This document shows positions 8,666-18,266 of a stretch of DNA of 64,000 bases, piece after piece. This stretch comes from Dyella jiangningensis. GTDB taxonomy: Bacteria > Pseudomonadota > Gammaproteobacteria > Xanthomonadales > Rhodanobacteraceae. Positions within the stretch are counted from its first letter, which is position 1. Each line of letters opens with the position of its first letter. The stretch covers positions 310,001 through 374,000 of the forward strand of contig CP007444.1 in assembly GCA_000632805.1 (NCBI GenBank). The letters run 5' to 3'. The notes under the pieces are model-generated. The model was not told the origin of the DNA, did not search any database, and saw nothing but the letters and a program-made list of their open reading frames with translations. The position numbers were made by a program, and so were the translations under genes.

Positions 8666-10153
8666 TCAGGCGGCGCGATCGATCAGCCACTGCACCAGCA
8701 GCGACACCGGGCGACCGGTGGCGAGACCCTTGCGGCCCTCGTCCCAGGCGGTGCCGGCGATGTCCAGGTGCGCCCAGCGCTGGCCTTCGGTGAAGCGCGC
8801 CAGGAAGCAGCCCGCCGTGATCGCGCCGGCATTCTTGCCGCCAATGTTCGCCACGTCGGCGAAGCCCGATTCCAGCTGCACCTGGTAGTCGTCCCACAGC
8901 GGCAGGCGCCATGCGCGATCGAGCGTGTTTTCGCCGGCAGCGAGGAGCTCGGCAGCAAGGTCGTCGTGCTTGCTCATCAGGCCGCTGGCGTGCTTGCCCA
9001 GCGCGATCACGCAGGCGCCGGTCAGCGTGGCGGCATCGATCAGCACCTTCGGCTGGAACGTCTGCGCCGTGTAGGTCAGCGCATCACACAGGATCAGGCG
9101 GCCTTCCGCATCGGTGTTGAGCACTTCGATGGTGAGGCCGGAAAGGCTGGTGAGCACGTCGCTCGGGCGATAGCTGTCGCCGTCGGGCATGTTTTCCACG
9201 GCCGGCACCACGCACACGAGGTTCACCGGCAGGCCGAGCTTCACGGCGGCCACGAAGCTGCCGAGCACGCCGGCGGCGCCACCCATGTCGAACTTCATTT
9301 CTTCCATGCCCGGGCCGGGCTTGAGGCTGATGCCGCCGGTGTCGAAGGTGATCCCCTTGCCGACGAAGGCGTACGGCTTGTCGCCTTCCGCGCCGCCCTT
9401 GTAGTCGAGGATGACCAGCTTCGGCTTGTTGGCCGAACCGCGGCCCACCGCGAGCAGCGAGCCGAAGCCCAGCTCGCCCATCTTCTCCTCGTCGAGCACG
9501 GTGCAGCTCACCTTGTCGTGCGCGGCGGCGAACTGCTCGGCCTGCGCGGCGATATAGGCGGGGTTGCAGATGTTCGGCGGCAGGTTGGCCAGCTCGCGCG
9601 CGAAGCGCACGCCTTCGGCGATGCCGGATGCCTGCTGCAGGCCGGCCTGTGCATCGTCGCTGGCGACGAACGTGATGGCGGCCAGCTCCGGCTGCGTGCT
9701 CTTCTCGCGCGGCTTGAAGGTGGCGGTGTAGCGATACGCGGCGTAATCGGCCGCCAGCGCGGCGGTGCGCACGCGCCAGGCGGCATCGTGGCCCGGCACG
9801 TCGACCTCGGCCAGGTAGGACACGGCGCTGTCGATCGGCAGGCGACCCAGCGCGCGCACGGCCTCGATGGCGATCTTCTGGAAGCGTGCACCATCGAAGG
9901 TCTTCTGCGTTCCCAGTCCCACCACCAGTACGCGCTTGGCCACGATGCCTTCGGGCGCGTACAGCACGACCGTGGTGCCGGCCTTGCCGGTGATGTCGCC
10001 GCTCTCGACCTGGCGCTTGATCGCGCCGTGCGCGGCAGTGTCCACGCGGGCCGCTGCGCTGGTGAACATGCCGTTCTCATAGACGCCGACCACCACGCAA
10101 GGGGTTTCGACGGTTTCGGGAGCGGCGGAGCCGAGGCTGAACTGGAGAGTCAT
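8666..10153 (-). CDS. pepA: Leucyl aminopeptidase (M17)
   Basis: 495 residues, the usual family length. The C-terminal catalytic domain has the metal-binding segment [18 protein letters not shown] and the M17 signature NTDAEGRL (346-353), plus IDAATLTGA. It is a cytoplasmic dinuclear metal aminopeptidase releasing N-terminal residues; homologues also bind DNA (XerA/CarP roles in E. coli), which cannot be judged here. Divergent from lptF across a 207-bp promoter region and followed by holC. Confidence 0.95.
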   Translation of the reverse strand: MTLQFSLGSAAPETVETPCVVVGVYENGMFTSAAARVDTAAHGAIKRQVESGDITGKAGTTVVLYAPEGIVAKRVLVVGLGTQKTFDGARFQKIAIEAVRALGRLPIDSAVSYLAEVDVPGHDAAWRVRTAALAADYAAYRYTATFKPREKSTQPELAAITFVASDDAQAGLQQASGIAEGVRFARELANLPPNICNPAYIAAQAEQFAAAHDKVSCTVLDEEKMGELGFGSLLAVGRGSANKPKLVILDYKGGAEGDKPYAFVGKGITFDTGGISLKPGPGMEEMKFDMGGAAGVLGSFVAAVKLGLPVNLVCVVPAVENMPDGDSYRPSDVLTSLSGLTIEVLNTDAEGRLILCDALTYTAQTFQPKVLIDAATLTGACVIALGKHASGLMSKHDDLAAELLAAGENTLDRAWRLPLWDDYQVQLESGFADVANIGGKNAGAITAGCFLARFTEGQRWAHLDIAGTAWDEGRKGLATGRPVSLLVQWLIDRAA

Positions 10154-10360
10154 ATCGTGTCCTGCGAGAAAGGTCCAGAAAGGTCTGGACAGGCTAGACT
10201 TGGGGTTTGCCGGGCCCCCGGAAGGGCCACGCCAAGCCCTTCATCTTATCCCATGTCGAGGACCTGTCCCCATGAGCGGGGTGAGAGCGCTTACACTTCA
10301 CCGTTATTTGTCACCCCGCGCGCGACCTTGCGGTGCGGGCCATTGCGTGCGTGAGGGCCG

Positions 10361-11467
10361 GTGCTAAGCATCCTCGATCGTTATTTTTTGCGTGAGCTGG
10401 CTCAGACCGTAGCCGCCACCGCCATCGTGCTGCTGGCCATCATGTCCGGCATCTCGTTCGCGCACGTGCTGCAGCAGGTGGCGAACGGCAGTTTCCCGGC
10501 CAGCGTGATGTTCCAGGTGCTGGGCCTGAACATGCTCGATGGCCTCACCACGCTGTTGCCGCTGTCGGCCTTCCTTGGCGTGTTGCTGGGCCTGGGCCGC
10601 ATGTGGCGAGAGAGCGAGATGCACGTGCTGGCATCCTCGGGCATGGGCGCCACGGGCCTGCTGCGCCCCATGGGCATCCTCGCCGCGAGCGTGGCCCTGC
10701 TGGTTGGCCTCGTTTCGCTGTGGCTCGGCCCATGGGCCGCGCGCACCTCCGACCAGCTGGTGGCGGCGGCGAACCGGTCCGTGATCGCCGCGGGCCTCGA
10801 CGCTGGTCGTTTCACCGAGCTGCCGGGCAAGGGCGGCATCATCTTCGTCGACCAGCTCAGCCGCGACGGCAGCACGTTGGGCAGCACCTTCATCGCTACC
10901 GAGCGCGCCGGCAAGGACAACGTCCCGCACATCAAATTGGTGACGGGCAAGCACGGCCAGCTTTATCAGGAAACCGACGGCAGCGGCCGTTTTCTCGCGC
11001 TATGGAACGGTTTCCAGTACGACATCCCGCTGGGCGCGGACAACTGGCGCAAGATGCAGTACGAGCGCAACGACGCGTCGCTGTCCAACGTGCAGTCGGA
11101 CAACGACGAAGAAGATCCCGCGCATTCGCTGACCACGCTGGCATTGCTGCGCGTCGACAACCCCGATGCGCGCGCGGAATTCGCCTGGCGCACCATCGCG
11201 CCGGCGATGACGCTGGTGCTGCTGACGCTGGCGTTGCCGCTGTCGCGCCAGAGTCCGCGCGAGCCGCGCTTCGGTCGCCTGCTGCTCGCGGTACTCGCGT
11301 TCTACCTCTACTACCTGCTGATGGCGCTGTGCCGCGGTCAGCTCATCAAGGGACACTGGCACCACTCGGCGCCGATGTGGTTCCTGTCGCTGGTCGTGTT
11401 CGGCATTGCCGCCTGGATGTTCCGTAGCCAATACGTCGAGCGCAAGCCGCGAAGGGCGGGTGCCTGA
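10361..11467 (+). CDS. lptF: LPS export ABC transporter permease LptF
   Basis: 368 residues starting at a GTG codon (MLSILDRYFLRELAQT). Family architecture: membrane helices near residues 10-110, a periplasmic beta-jellyroll (about 130-270) and further helices (LTLALPLSRQSPREPRFGR near 290). With LptG it forms the permease that extracts LPS from the inner membrane, powered by LptB, which is not in this window. Its TGA overlaps the lptG ATG by one base, indicating co-translation. Confidence 0.94.
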   Translation: MLSILDRYFLRELAQTVAATAIVLLAIMSGISFAHVLQQVANGSFPASVMFQVLGLNMLDGLTTLLPLSAFLGVLLGLGRMWRESEMHVLASSGMGATGLLRPMGILAASVALLVGLVSLWLGPWAARTSDQLVAAANRSVIAAGLDAGRFTELPGKGGIIFVDQLSRDGSTLGSTFIATERAGKDNVPHIKLVTGKHGQLYQETDGSGRFLALWNGFQYDIPLGADNWRKMQYERNDASLSNVQSDNDEEDPAHSLTTLALLRVDNPDARAEFAWRTIAPAMTLVLLTLALPLSRQSPREPRFGRLLLAVLAFYLYYLLMALCRGQLIKGHWHHSAPMWFLSLVVFGIAAWMFRSQYVERKPRRAGA

Positions 11468-12567
11468 TGGCTACGCTGCGCGTCAAGCGTGTCGATTGGC
11501 TGGTCGGCACCGGGGTACTGGCATCGATCCTGATGGTATGGCTGGTGATCACCGGCCTCGATGCCGTGGTCCAGCTCATGCGCCAGCTCGGCAACGTGGG
11601 CAAGAACGGCTACACAGTGACCAGTGCTGTGGTGTACGTGCTGGTCACCTTTCCGCGTCGCCTGTACGAGATGTTCGGCAATGCCGCGTTGATCGGCGGC
11701 CTGCTGGGCCTGGGTGGCCTGGCGGCCACCAACGAACTCACGGCTTTGCGCGCGTGCGGGCTTTCCAAGCTGCGCATCGCGGTGTCGGCCGTGGGCGTAG
11801 TGGCCATCCTGATCCTTGGCGTGGTGATCCTGGGTGAGACGGCGGCACCGTGGGGCGACCAGAAAGCGCAGGCGATGCAGCTGCGCATGCGTTCGAGCAG
11901 CGTGGGCATGGGCGGTGCTTCCGGCCTGTGGGCGCGCGATGGTGCACGCGTCATCAATGCCAAGGGCGTGACCGTCAAGCGCACCGAAACGCATAGCGTG
12001 GTGCAGTTGCACGACGTACGCGTGTTCACGCTGACGCCCGACGGCCAGGTATCCCGCTTCGACTGGGCGCAGACGGCCGAGCACGATGGCCATCAGTGGC
12101 TGATGAACCAGGTGCGCAGCACCACGCTCGACGACAAGGGCACCCACAGCACCACGGTCGCCAGCGAGCGCTGGGATTCGAAACTCAATCCGCAGGTACT
12201 GGAGCTGTCGGTGATCCAGCCGCAGTACCAGCCGATGCGCGACCTGCGCCGCAACATCAAATACCTCGAACAGAACGGGCAGAACCCGGGCGCGTACGCC
12301 AACGCCTTCTGGGGTCGCGCGCTGTATCCGCTCAACGTGCTGGTGCTCGTGCTGTGCGCGATGCCCTTCTCGTTCGGCACGCTTCGCTCAGGCGGCCTGG
12401 GCAAACGCATGTTCATAGGCATGCTGCTGGCGATCGGCTGGTACTTCCTGCAGAAGGCGATGGTGAGCTTCGGCACGGTGTACGGCGTGCCACCCCTGAT
12501 GGCGAACCTGTTGCCGGCGGTGATCTTGGCGGTGATTGCCTGGTTGTATTTCCGCAAGCACGGGTAG
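11467..12567 (+). CDS. lptG: LPS export ABC transporter permease LptG
   Basis: 366 residues. Begins MATLRVKRVDWLVGTG; the N-terminal helices include GLLGLGGLAATNELTALRACG (coupling region for LptB). A periplasmic domain follows (about 100-260), then C-terminal helices with MPFSFGTLRSGGLGKRMF. Partner of LptF, sharing the overlapping TGATG junction. A rho-independent terminator follows within 30 bp, ending the lptFG operon. Confidence 0.94.
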   Translation: MATLRVKRVDWLVGTGVLASILMVWLVITGLDAVVQLMRQLGNVGKNGYTVTSAVVYVLVTFPRRLYEMFGNAALIGGLLGLGGLAATNELTALRACGLSKLRIAVSAVGVVAILILGVVILGETAAPWGDQKAQAMQLRMRSSSVGMGGASGLWARDGARVINAKGVTVKRTETHSVVQLHDVRVFTLTPDGQVSRFDWAQTAEHDGHQWLMNQVRSTTLDDKGTHSTTVASERWDSKLNPQVLELSVIQPQYQPMRDLRRNIKYLEQNGQNPGAYANAFWGRALYPLNVLVLVLCAMPFSFGTLRSGGLGKRMFIGMLLAIGWYFLQKAMVSFGTVYGVPPLMANLLPAVILAVIAWLYFRKHG

Positions 12568-12584
12568 CCGAGCGTAATTGGATT

Positions 12585-12619
12585 TTTTTAAAGAGGGCGG
12601 TGGCGACACCGCCCTTTTT
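12585..12619. terminator. lptFG terminator
   Basis: A 9-bp stem AGGGCGGTG / CACCGCCCT with a GCGA tetraloop, flanked by an A/T-rich run on both sides (TTTTTTT before, TTTTT after). It can terminate in either direction. Confidence 0.9.
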
Positions 12620-12666
12620 CATTCGCACGTTCCCTCTTCGTGCTCGTTGCGAGGGCGTGTTTTTTT

Positions 12667-13880
12667 TAGGAGCGCACCCAGTGTGCGACAGCCTTTCGCC
12701 GCAGTCCTAATTCCCGATTTTTTTCGCCACAGGCGCTGTACCTTTCTCGCGCCATCGCGATCGGGCTCGCCTGAGGCGGGCTTCCGTCCTTCTGCCGAAG
12801 GTCGGGTTACTTTCTCTTGCTTGCCCAAGAGAAAGTAACCAAAGAGAAGGGCACCCCGCGTGGCGCCGACTGGGCTTTGCCCAGCCAGTCCGTGAGGGGC
12901 GGCCTGGCTTTTCGACCGGGCTCCTGCCCGGACGAAAAGTGCCCGACGTCCTGTCGGGCGCCCCTGCGGGGCCTGATCGTCCACCCCTCACCGCCGCACA
13001 GGGGATTGGGTGAAGGCTCGTGCCGCTACGCGGCACATCGCGTCGTAGAGCTGAGGATCGCCGATCGCTATTTGTGTAGGAGCGCACCCCGTGCGCGACT
13101 GCGGACTGGCGTGGCTGCCTCGGTCTGCGACTGTCGAGATGAGGGTCACCATCACGCTGCGATCGCGCACGGGGTGCGCTCCTACAGAGGTAGGTCGTAG
13201 GCAGTGCCCTCGCGAGCACCCGCCCCTCACCCCAGCCCTCTCCCCGGAGGGGAGAGGGCGATAGGGCGTGGCACCCGAGAGTCCCGCGCCATCCAACGAA
13301 GCTGCTTTAACCTCTTCGCTACGGCGCGTTGCGGTGTAGCGACGCCGTTCGAGGTAGCAACGAGCGCATCCCAGCTGGCCGCGATCATCGGGCTCTATCC
13401 CTCATATCGCTACGAGCCTTGGCTCTCAAGGCCATTTTCTTTGGGTTACTTTTGACGCGAGCTCATCCCGTGGGGCTTTGACTCCGGGCGTTCCGCCCTC
13501 CGCCCTTCCTCGCTCCTCAAAGCCGGCGCCATCCATGGCGCCTCCCCGCGTACGGGCCGGCATCGCCGTTCGCACGCCAAGAGCGCGTGCGTGGGACAGC
13601 AAAAGAACGGTGACTCGGGCTTCCCACGGGACTAGCTTCGCGTCGCCGGCAGGAGATCGAAACGCCCGCTGCGTCCCACAGGGACTCCCTTCGGTCATAA
13701 GCGGCAACCTGGCGGGAAAGCAATGATCGAAGACCGGCGCTAAGGGGTGACTCGCTTCGCTCGCCCCCAGCGGCCGCTCTTCGGGCGTTTTCCGCGCCTC
13801 GCGCTTCGTCCGGCCTACGCCGAGACGACGAGCGATGAAAACCGAGGCGAAAGGATGTCGCGCACTGGGTGCGCTCCTAC
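12667..13880 (+). repeat. Composite long repeat, copy 1 (module A, REP pair, module B)
   Basis: This accounts for the gene-free 1.3 kb between lptG and the ABC transporter. It opens with a half-REP (12667-12690). Module A (to about 13060) includes a perfect 15-bp stem GGTTACTTTCTCTTG / CAAGAGAAAGTAACC at 12805-12840. A REP pair follows (13076-13185), then the CCCTCTCCCC / GGGGAGAGGG hairpin near 13230-13262 and module B (about 13200-13725). It closes with a half-REP (13857-13880). The same order recurs at 29537-30814 and, inverted, at 21555-22727. Open frames inside are short, repeat-derived and unlike real genes. Confidence 0.85.
13076..13185. repeat. REP-like inverted pair inside composite copy 1
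   Basis: The arms GTAGGAGCGCACCCCGTGCG and CGCACGGGGTGCGCTCCTAC are complementary, including the variant CCCCGTG/CACGGGG core seen only in this copy. Confidence 0.85.
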
Positions 13881-13894
13881 AGGGGAGCGATTGG

Positions 13895-15643
13895 CTACTC
13901 CGTCGCCGCCTCCGCATCCGGCGCAAATTTCCCCTCTTCCGCAAGACGCGCAAACAACCCGCCCCGACGAATCAATTCGTCGAACCTGCCCTGTTCCACC
14001 AGCCGCCCCTGATCCAGCACGAGGATCAAATCGGCATCGCGTACCGTCGACAATCGATGCGCGATCACGAAGGTGGTGCGCCCCTGCGTGAGCCGGTCGA
14101 GCGCACGCTGGATGCGTGCCTCGGTGGCGTTGTCGAGCGCGCTGGTGGCTTCGTCGAGAATCAGGATCGGCGCGTCCTTGAGCATGGCGCGCGCAATCGC
14201 CAGGCGTTGACGTTCGCCGCCGGAGAGTGAGCGGCCGCGTTCGGCGACCAAGGTTTCCAAACCCTCTGGCTTGCGTGAGATGAAGTTGGCTGCTTCTGCC
14301 GCCGCCACGGCTTTCTCGATGGCCGCCTCATCAGCTTCAGGGTCGCCCACGCGCAGATTGTCGAGGATCGAGCGGTAGAACATGCCCGCATCCTGGAACA
14401 CCACGCCGATGTTTCGGCGCAAGGATTCCAGCGTCACGTCGCGCACGTCATGGCCATCGATCGTGACGCGTCCCTCGGAAGGATCGTAGGCGCGATAGAG
14501 CAGGCTGAGAGCGGTGCTTTTGCCAGCGCCCGTCGGGCCGACGAGGGCAATCGTGCTGCCGGGTGGTGCGCGAAAGGTCAGGCCGTGCAGTGCGGGCTGC
14601 ACAGGGTCGTATCCGAAGCTCACGCGATCGAAAACGACGTCGCCTTGCACGCGTGGCAAGGTGATGGCGCCCGGACGGTCCTCGATCTCGGACTGGCGAT
14701 CGAGCACGGTGAAGAAGTCGCGCAGCGACTGCGACTGGAAGAACAGGTTGGAAAGGAACGTCGCGAACTGTTCCAGCCGTCCGATCAGCAGCATCGAGAA
14801 GCCGACGAAACTGACGATGCCGCCGACGCTGATCTCGCCACGCGCATGCAACGCCGCGCCGACGGCGAAGATCGCCACGATGGTCAACGTGCTGGCCGCA
14901 CGGTTCAGTACCGACAGGATCGCCCAGCCGCGTAGCACTGGATACTGCGCATTGAGCGTGCGTGTCATCAGTTCGTGCAAGGCACGCGATTCAGCTGCGA
15001 GCCGCGTGAAGCTTTGCACCACGGTAACGTTGCCGAACACGTCGCCAGCACGCGTGGCGATTTCATGGTGGAGTTCCTCCACCTCGCCCTGCGCCTTGTG
15101 CGTGCGCTGCACCGCGACGGCGTTGAAGATGGAGAAGCATAGGAGCAGCGCGATCATCAGGAGCGCCAGCTTCCAGTTGAGCCATAGCGCGACCGGAATC
15201 ATCACGATGATCGACAGCAGCGTCGCCAGGTGCTCGCGGAAGAAGCTCAGCCACAGATTGAACAGATTGCTGACGCCGACGTTCATGATGCGCGACAGTC
15301 GGCCCGTGTGGTACTCGCCGTGAAAAGACAGCGGCATCGATGCGGCATGTTCGAAGAACAGCGCAATAGCCGCGAGTCGGCGCCGGTGTGCCAGGCGGTC
15401 GGCGTGCAGCGATACCCAGACGTTGGCGAGCACGCCGGCGAAGCCGACGCCGGCCCACAGGCCGATCAGCCGTGACGCGTGTCCGTTGTCTGCCGACAGC
15501 GCGTCGACGACGCGGCCGAACAGTACCGGCTCCAGGAAGAACACGCCTGCCAGTGCAAGGTTTGCCAGCGCCAGCGTGATCGCCAGGCGGCGCTCCGGCC
15601 CCAGAAGTCCGATGACCCGCAGGTACAGGTGCAGGAACGACAT
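13895..15643 (-). CDS. ABC transporter permease/ATPase, beta-glucan exporter (NdvA/ChvA) type
   Basis: 582 residues: an N-terminal six-helix exporter domain (to about 310) fused to an ATPase with Walker A GPTGAGKST, signature LSGGERQRLAIARAML and Walker B ILILDEATSALD. The N-terminus (LLGPERRLAI, VFFLEPVLFGRVVDALS, ADRLAHRRR) resembles cyclic glucan exporters of the ChvA/NdvA group, so export of a polysaccharide or lipid-linked glycan is likely, but no glucan synthase is adjacent. ATG 15643 was chosen over the longer frame because of GGAG seven bases upstream. Its 3' end faces a composite repeat. Confidence 0.85.
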   Translation of the reverse strand: MSFLHLYLRVIGLLGPERRLAITLALANLALAGVFFLEPVLFGRVVDALSADNGHASRLIGLWAGVGFAGVLANVWVSLHADRLAHRRRLAAIALFFEHAASMPLSFHGEYHTGRLSRIMNVGVSNLFNLWLSFFREHLATLLSIIVMIPVALWLNWKLALLMIALLLCFSIFNAVAVQRTHKAQGEVEELHHEIATRAGDVFGNVTVVQSFTRLAAESRALHELMTRTLNAQYPVLRGWAILSVLNRAASTLTIVAIFAVGAALHARGEISVGGIVSFVGFSMLLIGRLEQFATFLSNLFFQSQSLRDFFTVLDRQSEIEDRPGAITLPRVQGDVVFDRVSFGYDPVQPALHGLTFRAPPGSTIALVGPTGAGKSTALSLLYRAYDPSEGRVTIDGHDVRDVTLESLRRNIGVVFQDAGMFYRSILDNLRVGDPEADEAAIEKAVAAAEAANFISRKPEGLETLVAERGRSLSGGERQRLAIARAMLKDAPILILDEATSALDNATEARIQRALDRLTQGRTTFVIAHRLSTVRDADLILVLDQGRLVEQGRFDELIRRGGLFARLAEEGKFAPDAEAATE

Positions 15644-15774
15644 GCCGGGACTCCGCTCGGTGTGCGTTGGCATCCAAGGCTAACGGAAATGGACGTCCAT
15701 GATCAGTGACTGCTTGCGGCCACCCGCATCGAGGATGCAAGCTCCATGCTTGGCTTTCCGAACGAGCAACCACC

Positions 15775-16791
15775 GTGGACACGATCGATCTGCGCAGCGA
15801 CACCGTCACCCGCCCCACGCCCGCCATGCGCACCGCGATGCTCGATGCTGCCGTGGGCGACGACGTGTACGGCGAGGACCCCACCGTCAATGCGTTCCAA
15901 CAGCGCGTGGCCGATGAGCTGGGTTTCGAGGCCGGCTTGTTCGTGCCCACCGGCACGCAGTCGAACCTGCTCGCGTTGATGTCGCATTGCGAACGCGGCG
16001 ACGAATACCTGGTGGGTGCGGACGCGCATACCTACAAGTTCGAAGGTGGCGGCGCTGCCGTGCTGGGTTCAATCCAGCCCCAACCCATTCCTCATGACAC
16101 GGATGGCAGCTTGCCGCTCGACAAGCTGGCCGCCGCCGTCAAACCGGTCGATCCGCACTTCGCCCGCACGCGGCTGCTGGCGCTGGAGAACACCTGGCAT
16201 GGCCGCGTGCTGCCGGCGGATTACCTGCGTGCCGCGCATGATTTTGCGCGTGAGCGCGGGCTGGGGTTCCATCTGGACGGCGCACGCCTGTTCAATGCCG
16301 CGGTGGCCAATGGCGTGAATGCGCGCGAGATCGCACGGCATTTCGACAGCGTGTCGGTGTGCTTCTCCAAGGGTCTGGGCGCGCCGGTCGGTTCGGTGCT
16401 GGTGGGCTCGACCGCGTTGATCGAGAAGGCGCGGCGCTGGCGCAAGGTGGCCGGCGGCGGCTGGCGCCAGGCCGGCATGCTGGCTGCCGCCGCGCAGTAT
16501 GCGCTCGACCATCATGTTGAACGGCTGGCCGAAGATCATGCGCGTGCGGTGAGGCTCGCAGCGGGTCTTGGCGACATTCCCGGCGTGAAGCTGCTCGGCC
16601 AGTTCACCAACATGGTGTTCATTGACGTGCCGGCCGAGCGGCTGCGCGAACTGGACGTCCATTTGCGCAGTGCCGGCGTGCGCATCAGCATCGGTTATCT
16701 GCCGACACTGCGGTTGGTGACTCATCTTGATGTCGATGACGAGGGCATTGCGCGCACGGTGGCTGCGTTCCGCAGCTTCTTCGCGCGCTGA
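15775..16791 (+). CDS. ltaE: Low-specificity L-threonine aldolase
   Basis: 338 residues from a GTG start, reading VDTIDLRSDTVTRPTPAMR, the invariant N-terminus of this PLP family. VGDDVYGEDPTVN, LDGARLFNAAVANG and SVCFSKGLGAPVGS (Schiff-base lysine in FSKG) follow. It cleaves threonine and allo-threonine to glycine and acetaldehyde. No canonical ribosome-binding site is visible before the GTG; the frame extends upstream, but the homologous N-terminus argues for this start. Monocistronic, followed by a REP pair. Confidence 0.92.
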   Translation: MDTIDLRSDTVTRPTPAMRTAMLDAAVGDDVYGEDPTVNAFQQRVADELGFEAGLFVPTGTQSNLLALMSHCERGDEYLVGADAHTYKFEGGGAAVLGSIQPQPIPHDTDGSLPLDKLAAAVKPVDPHFARTRLLALENTWHGRVLPADYLRAAHDFARERGLGFHLDGARLFNAAVANGVNAREIARHFDSVSVCFSKGLGAPVGSVLVGSTALIEKARRWRKVAGGGWRQAGMLAAAAQYALDHHVERLAEDHARAVRLAAGLGDIPGVKLLGQFTNMVFIDVPAERLRELDVHLRSAGVRISIGYLPTLRLVTHLDVDDEGIARTVAAFRSFFAR

Positions 16792-16808
16792 CATCTTTCC
16801 CGATCTTT

Positions 16809-16887
16809 GTAGGAGCGCACCCAGTGCGCGACGGCGGAACCTGGATTCACCGCCCAAGGGCCTTTCGCTTACTCGGTGCGCTCCTAC
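16809..16887. repeat. REP-like inverted pair
   Basis: The left arm is canonical; the right arm TCGCTTACTCGGTGCGCTCC has diverged. It lies between the convergent threonine aldolase and PHA depolymerase genes. Confidence 0.8.
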
Positions 16888-16906
16888 ATGAGAAATGCGG
16901 GCGTGC

Positions 16907-18169
16907 TCAGACGCTCTGCTTCACCGGCGCATTGAACTTGCGGATGAATTCGCGCACCTGAGGATAGACCGTCTGTCGCCAGCGGCGTCCGCTGAAGATG
17001 CCGTAGTGGCCCGCGCCGTCCACCACGCGATGCGCGCGGCGTCCCGCCGGGATGCCGCTGCACAGGTCGTGCGCGGCTTCGGTCTGGCCCAGGCCGGCGA
17101 TGTCGTCCAGTTCGCCCTCCACGGTGAACAGCGCCGTGTCCTTGATGGCCTCAGGGCGAACGCGCTCGCCTTTCACCTCCCATAGCCCGCGCGGCAGCAA
17201 AAACTGCTGGAACACGGTGGAGATGGTGTCGAGGTAGTACTCGGCCGGCATGTCGAGCACGGCGTTGTATTCGTCGTAGAACTTGCGGTGCGCCTCGGCA
17301 TCGTCCTGGTCGCCGCGCAGCAGGTTCTCGTAGAAGTCCCAGTGCGAATTGAGGTGGCGCCCCGGGTTCATCGCGATGAAGCCCGCGTGCTGCAGGAAGC
17401 CGGGATACACCTCGCGGCCGCTGCCCGGGTAGTTCGCGGGCACGGTATGGATCACGTTGCCCTTGAACCAACTCAGCGGACGCGTGGTGGCAAGGTTGTT
17501 GACGCCGGTGGGGTTGCTGCGCGGTTCGATCGGGCCGCCCATCATGGTCATGCTGAGGGGCGTCTTCTCGCCGCGCGCGGCCATCAGCGAGACCGCGGCC
17601 AGCACGGGCACGGTGGGCTGGCAGACCGAAACGACGTGCAGGCGTTCGGCACCGATGAAGCGGATGAATTCCTCGATGTACGCCACGTAATCGTCAAGGC
17701 GAAACGGGCCTTCGCTGGCCGGGACCATGCGCGCATCCACCCAGTCGGTGATGTACACCTTGTGGTCCTGCAGCAGCGTGCGCACGGTATCGCGCAGCAG
17801 GGTGGAGTGGTGGCCCGACAGCGGCGCCACCACCAGCACGGCCGGATCGTTCTTCATCTTCTCGATGGTGTCCGGGTCGTCGCTGAAGCGCTTGAAGCGC
17901 TTGAGCTGGCAGAACGGCTTGTCCAGCACGACACGCTCGATCACGGCGATTTCCTGGCCGTGGGCGGTCACCTGAGGGAGGTTGAACGCCGGCTTCTCGT
18001 ATTCCTTGCCCAGGCGGTGCAGCAGCTCGTAGCCGGCCGCCAGCCGATCCGCGCCCGGCACGTGCGAGAACGGGCTCGTGACATCGCTGAACATCTTGGC
18101 GCTGGCTTCGGCGTAATGGCTCAGTGGGCCAAGGATGGCGCGCTGCCACTCATGAATCTGATAGAGCAT
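16907..18169 (-). CDS. phaZ: Intracellular polyhydroxyalkanoate depolymerase
   Basis: 420 residues, alpha/beta hydrolase of the PhaZ1 type. The nucleophile is cysteine in VSVCQPTVP. With the start at 18169 (MLYQIHEWQRAILGP) it is C183, the number of the catalytic cysteine in the Ralstonia PhaZ1 enzyme, which supports this start over the longer frame. The acid/base residues lie in VEGELDDIAG and GAGHYGIFSG. It mobilises stored PHB granules in the cytoplasm. No phaC or phasin gene is nearby. Confidence 0.92.
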   Translation of the reverse strand: MLYQIHEWQRAILGPLSHYAEASAKMFSDVTSPFSHVPGADRLAAGYELLHRLGKEYEKPAFNLPQVTAHGQEIAVIERVVLDKPFCQLKRFKRFSDDPDTIEKMKNDPAVLVVAPLSGHHSTLLRDTVRTLLQDHKVYITDWVDARMVPASEGPFRLDDYVAYIEEFIRFIGAERLHVVSVCQPTVPVLAAVSLMAARGEKTPLSMTMMGGPIEPRSNPTGVNNLATTRPLSWFKGNVIHTVPANYPGSGREVYPGFLQHAGFIAMNPGRHLNSHWDFYENLLRGDQDDAEAHRKFYDEYNAVLDMPAEYYLDTISTVFQQFLLPRGLWEVKGERVRPEAIKDTALFTVEGELDDIAGLGQTEAAHDLCSGIPAGRRAHRVVDGAGHYGIFSGRRWRQTVYPQVREFIRKFNAPVKQSV

Positions 18170-18266
18170 GCGGTAAAAACCGGAGGCATCGGAAGGCGGC
18201 ATCTTACCCGGTTTGCGCAAGCCGTGCTGCGCCGCCGCATCGTCTCAAGCTTGCTGAATCAGCCGC

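Noticed and set aside
12667..13880. Possible CRISPR array or gene fragments in the repeat region
   Set aside because: There are no evenly spaced identical direct repeats with unique spacers. The short open frames are shared by all copies of the repeat and have no domain.
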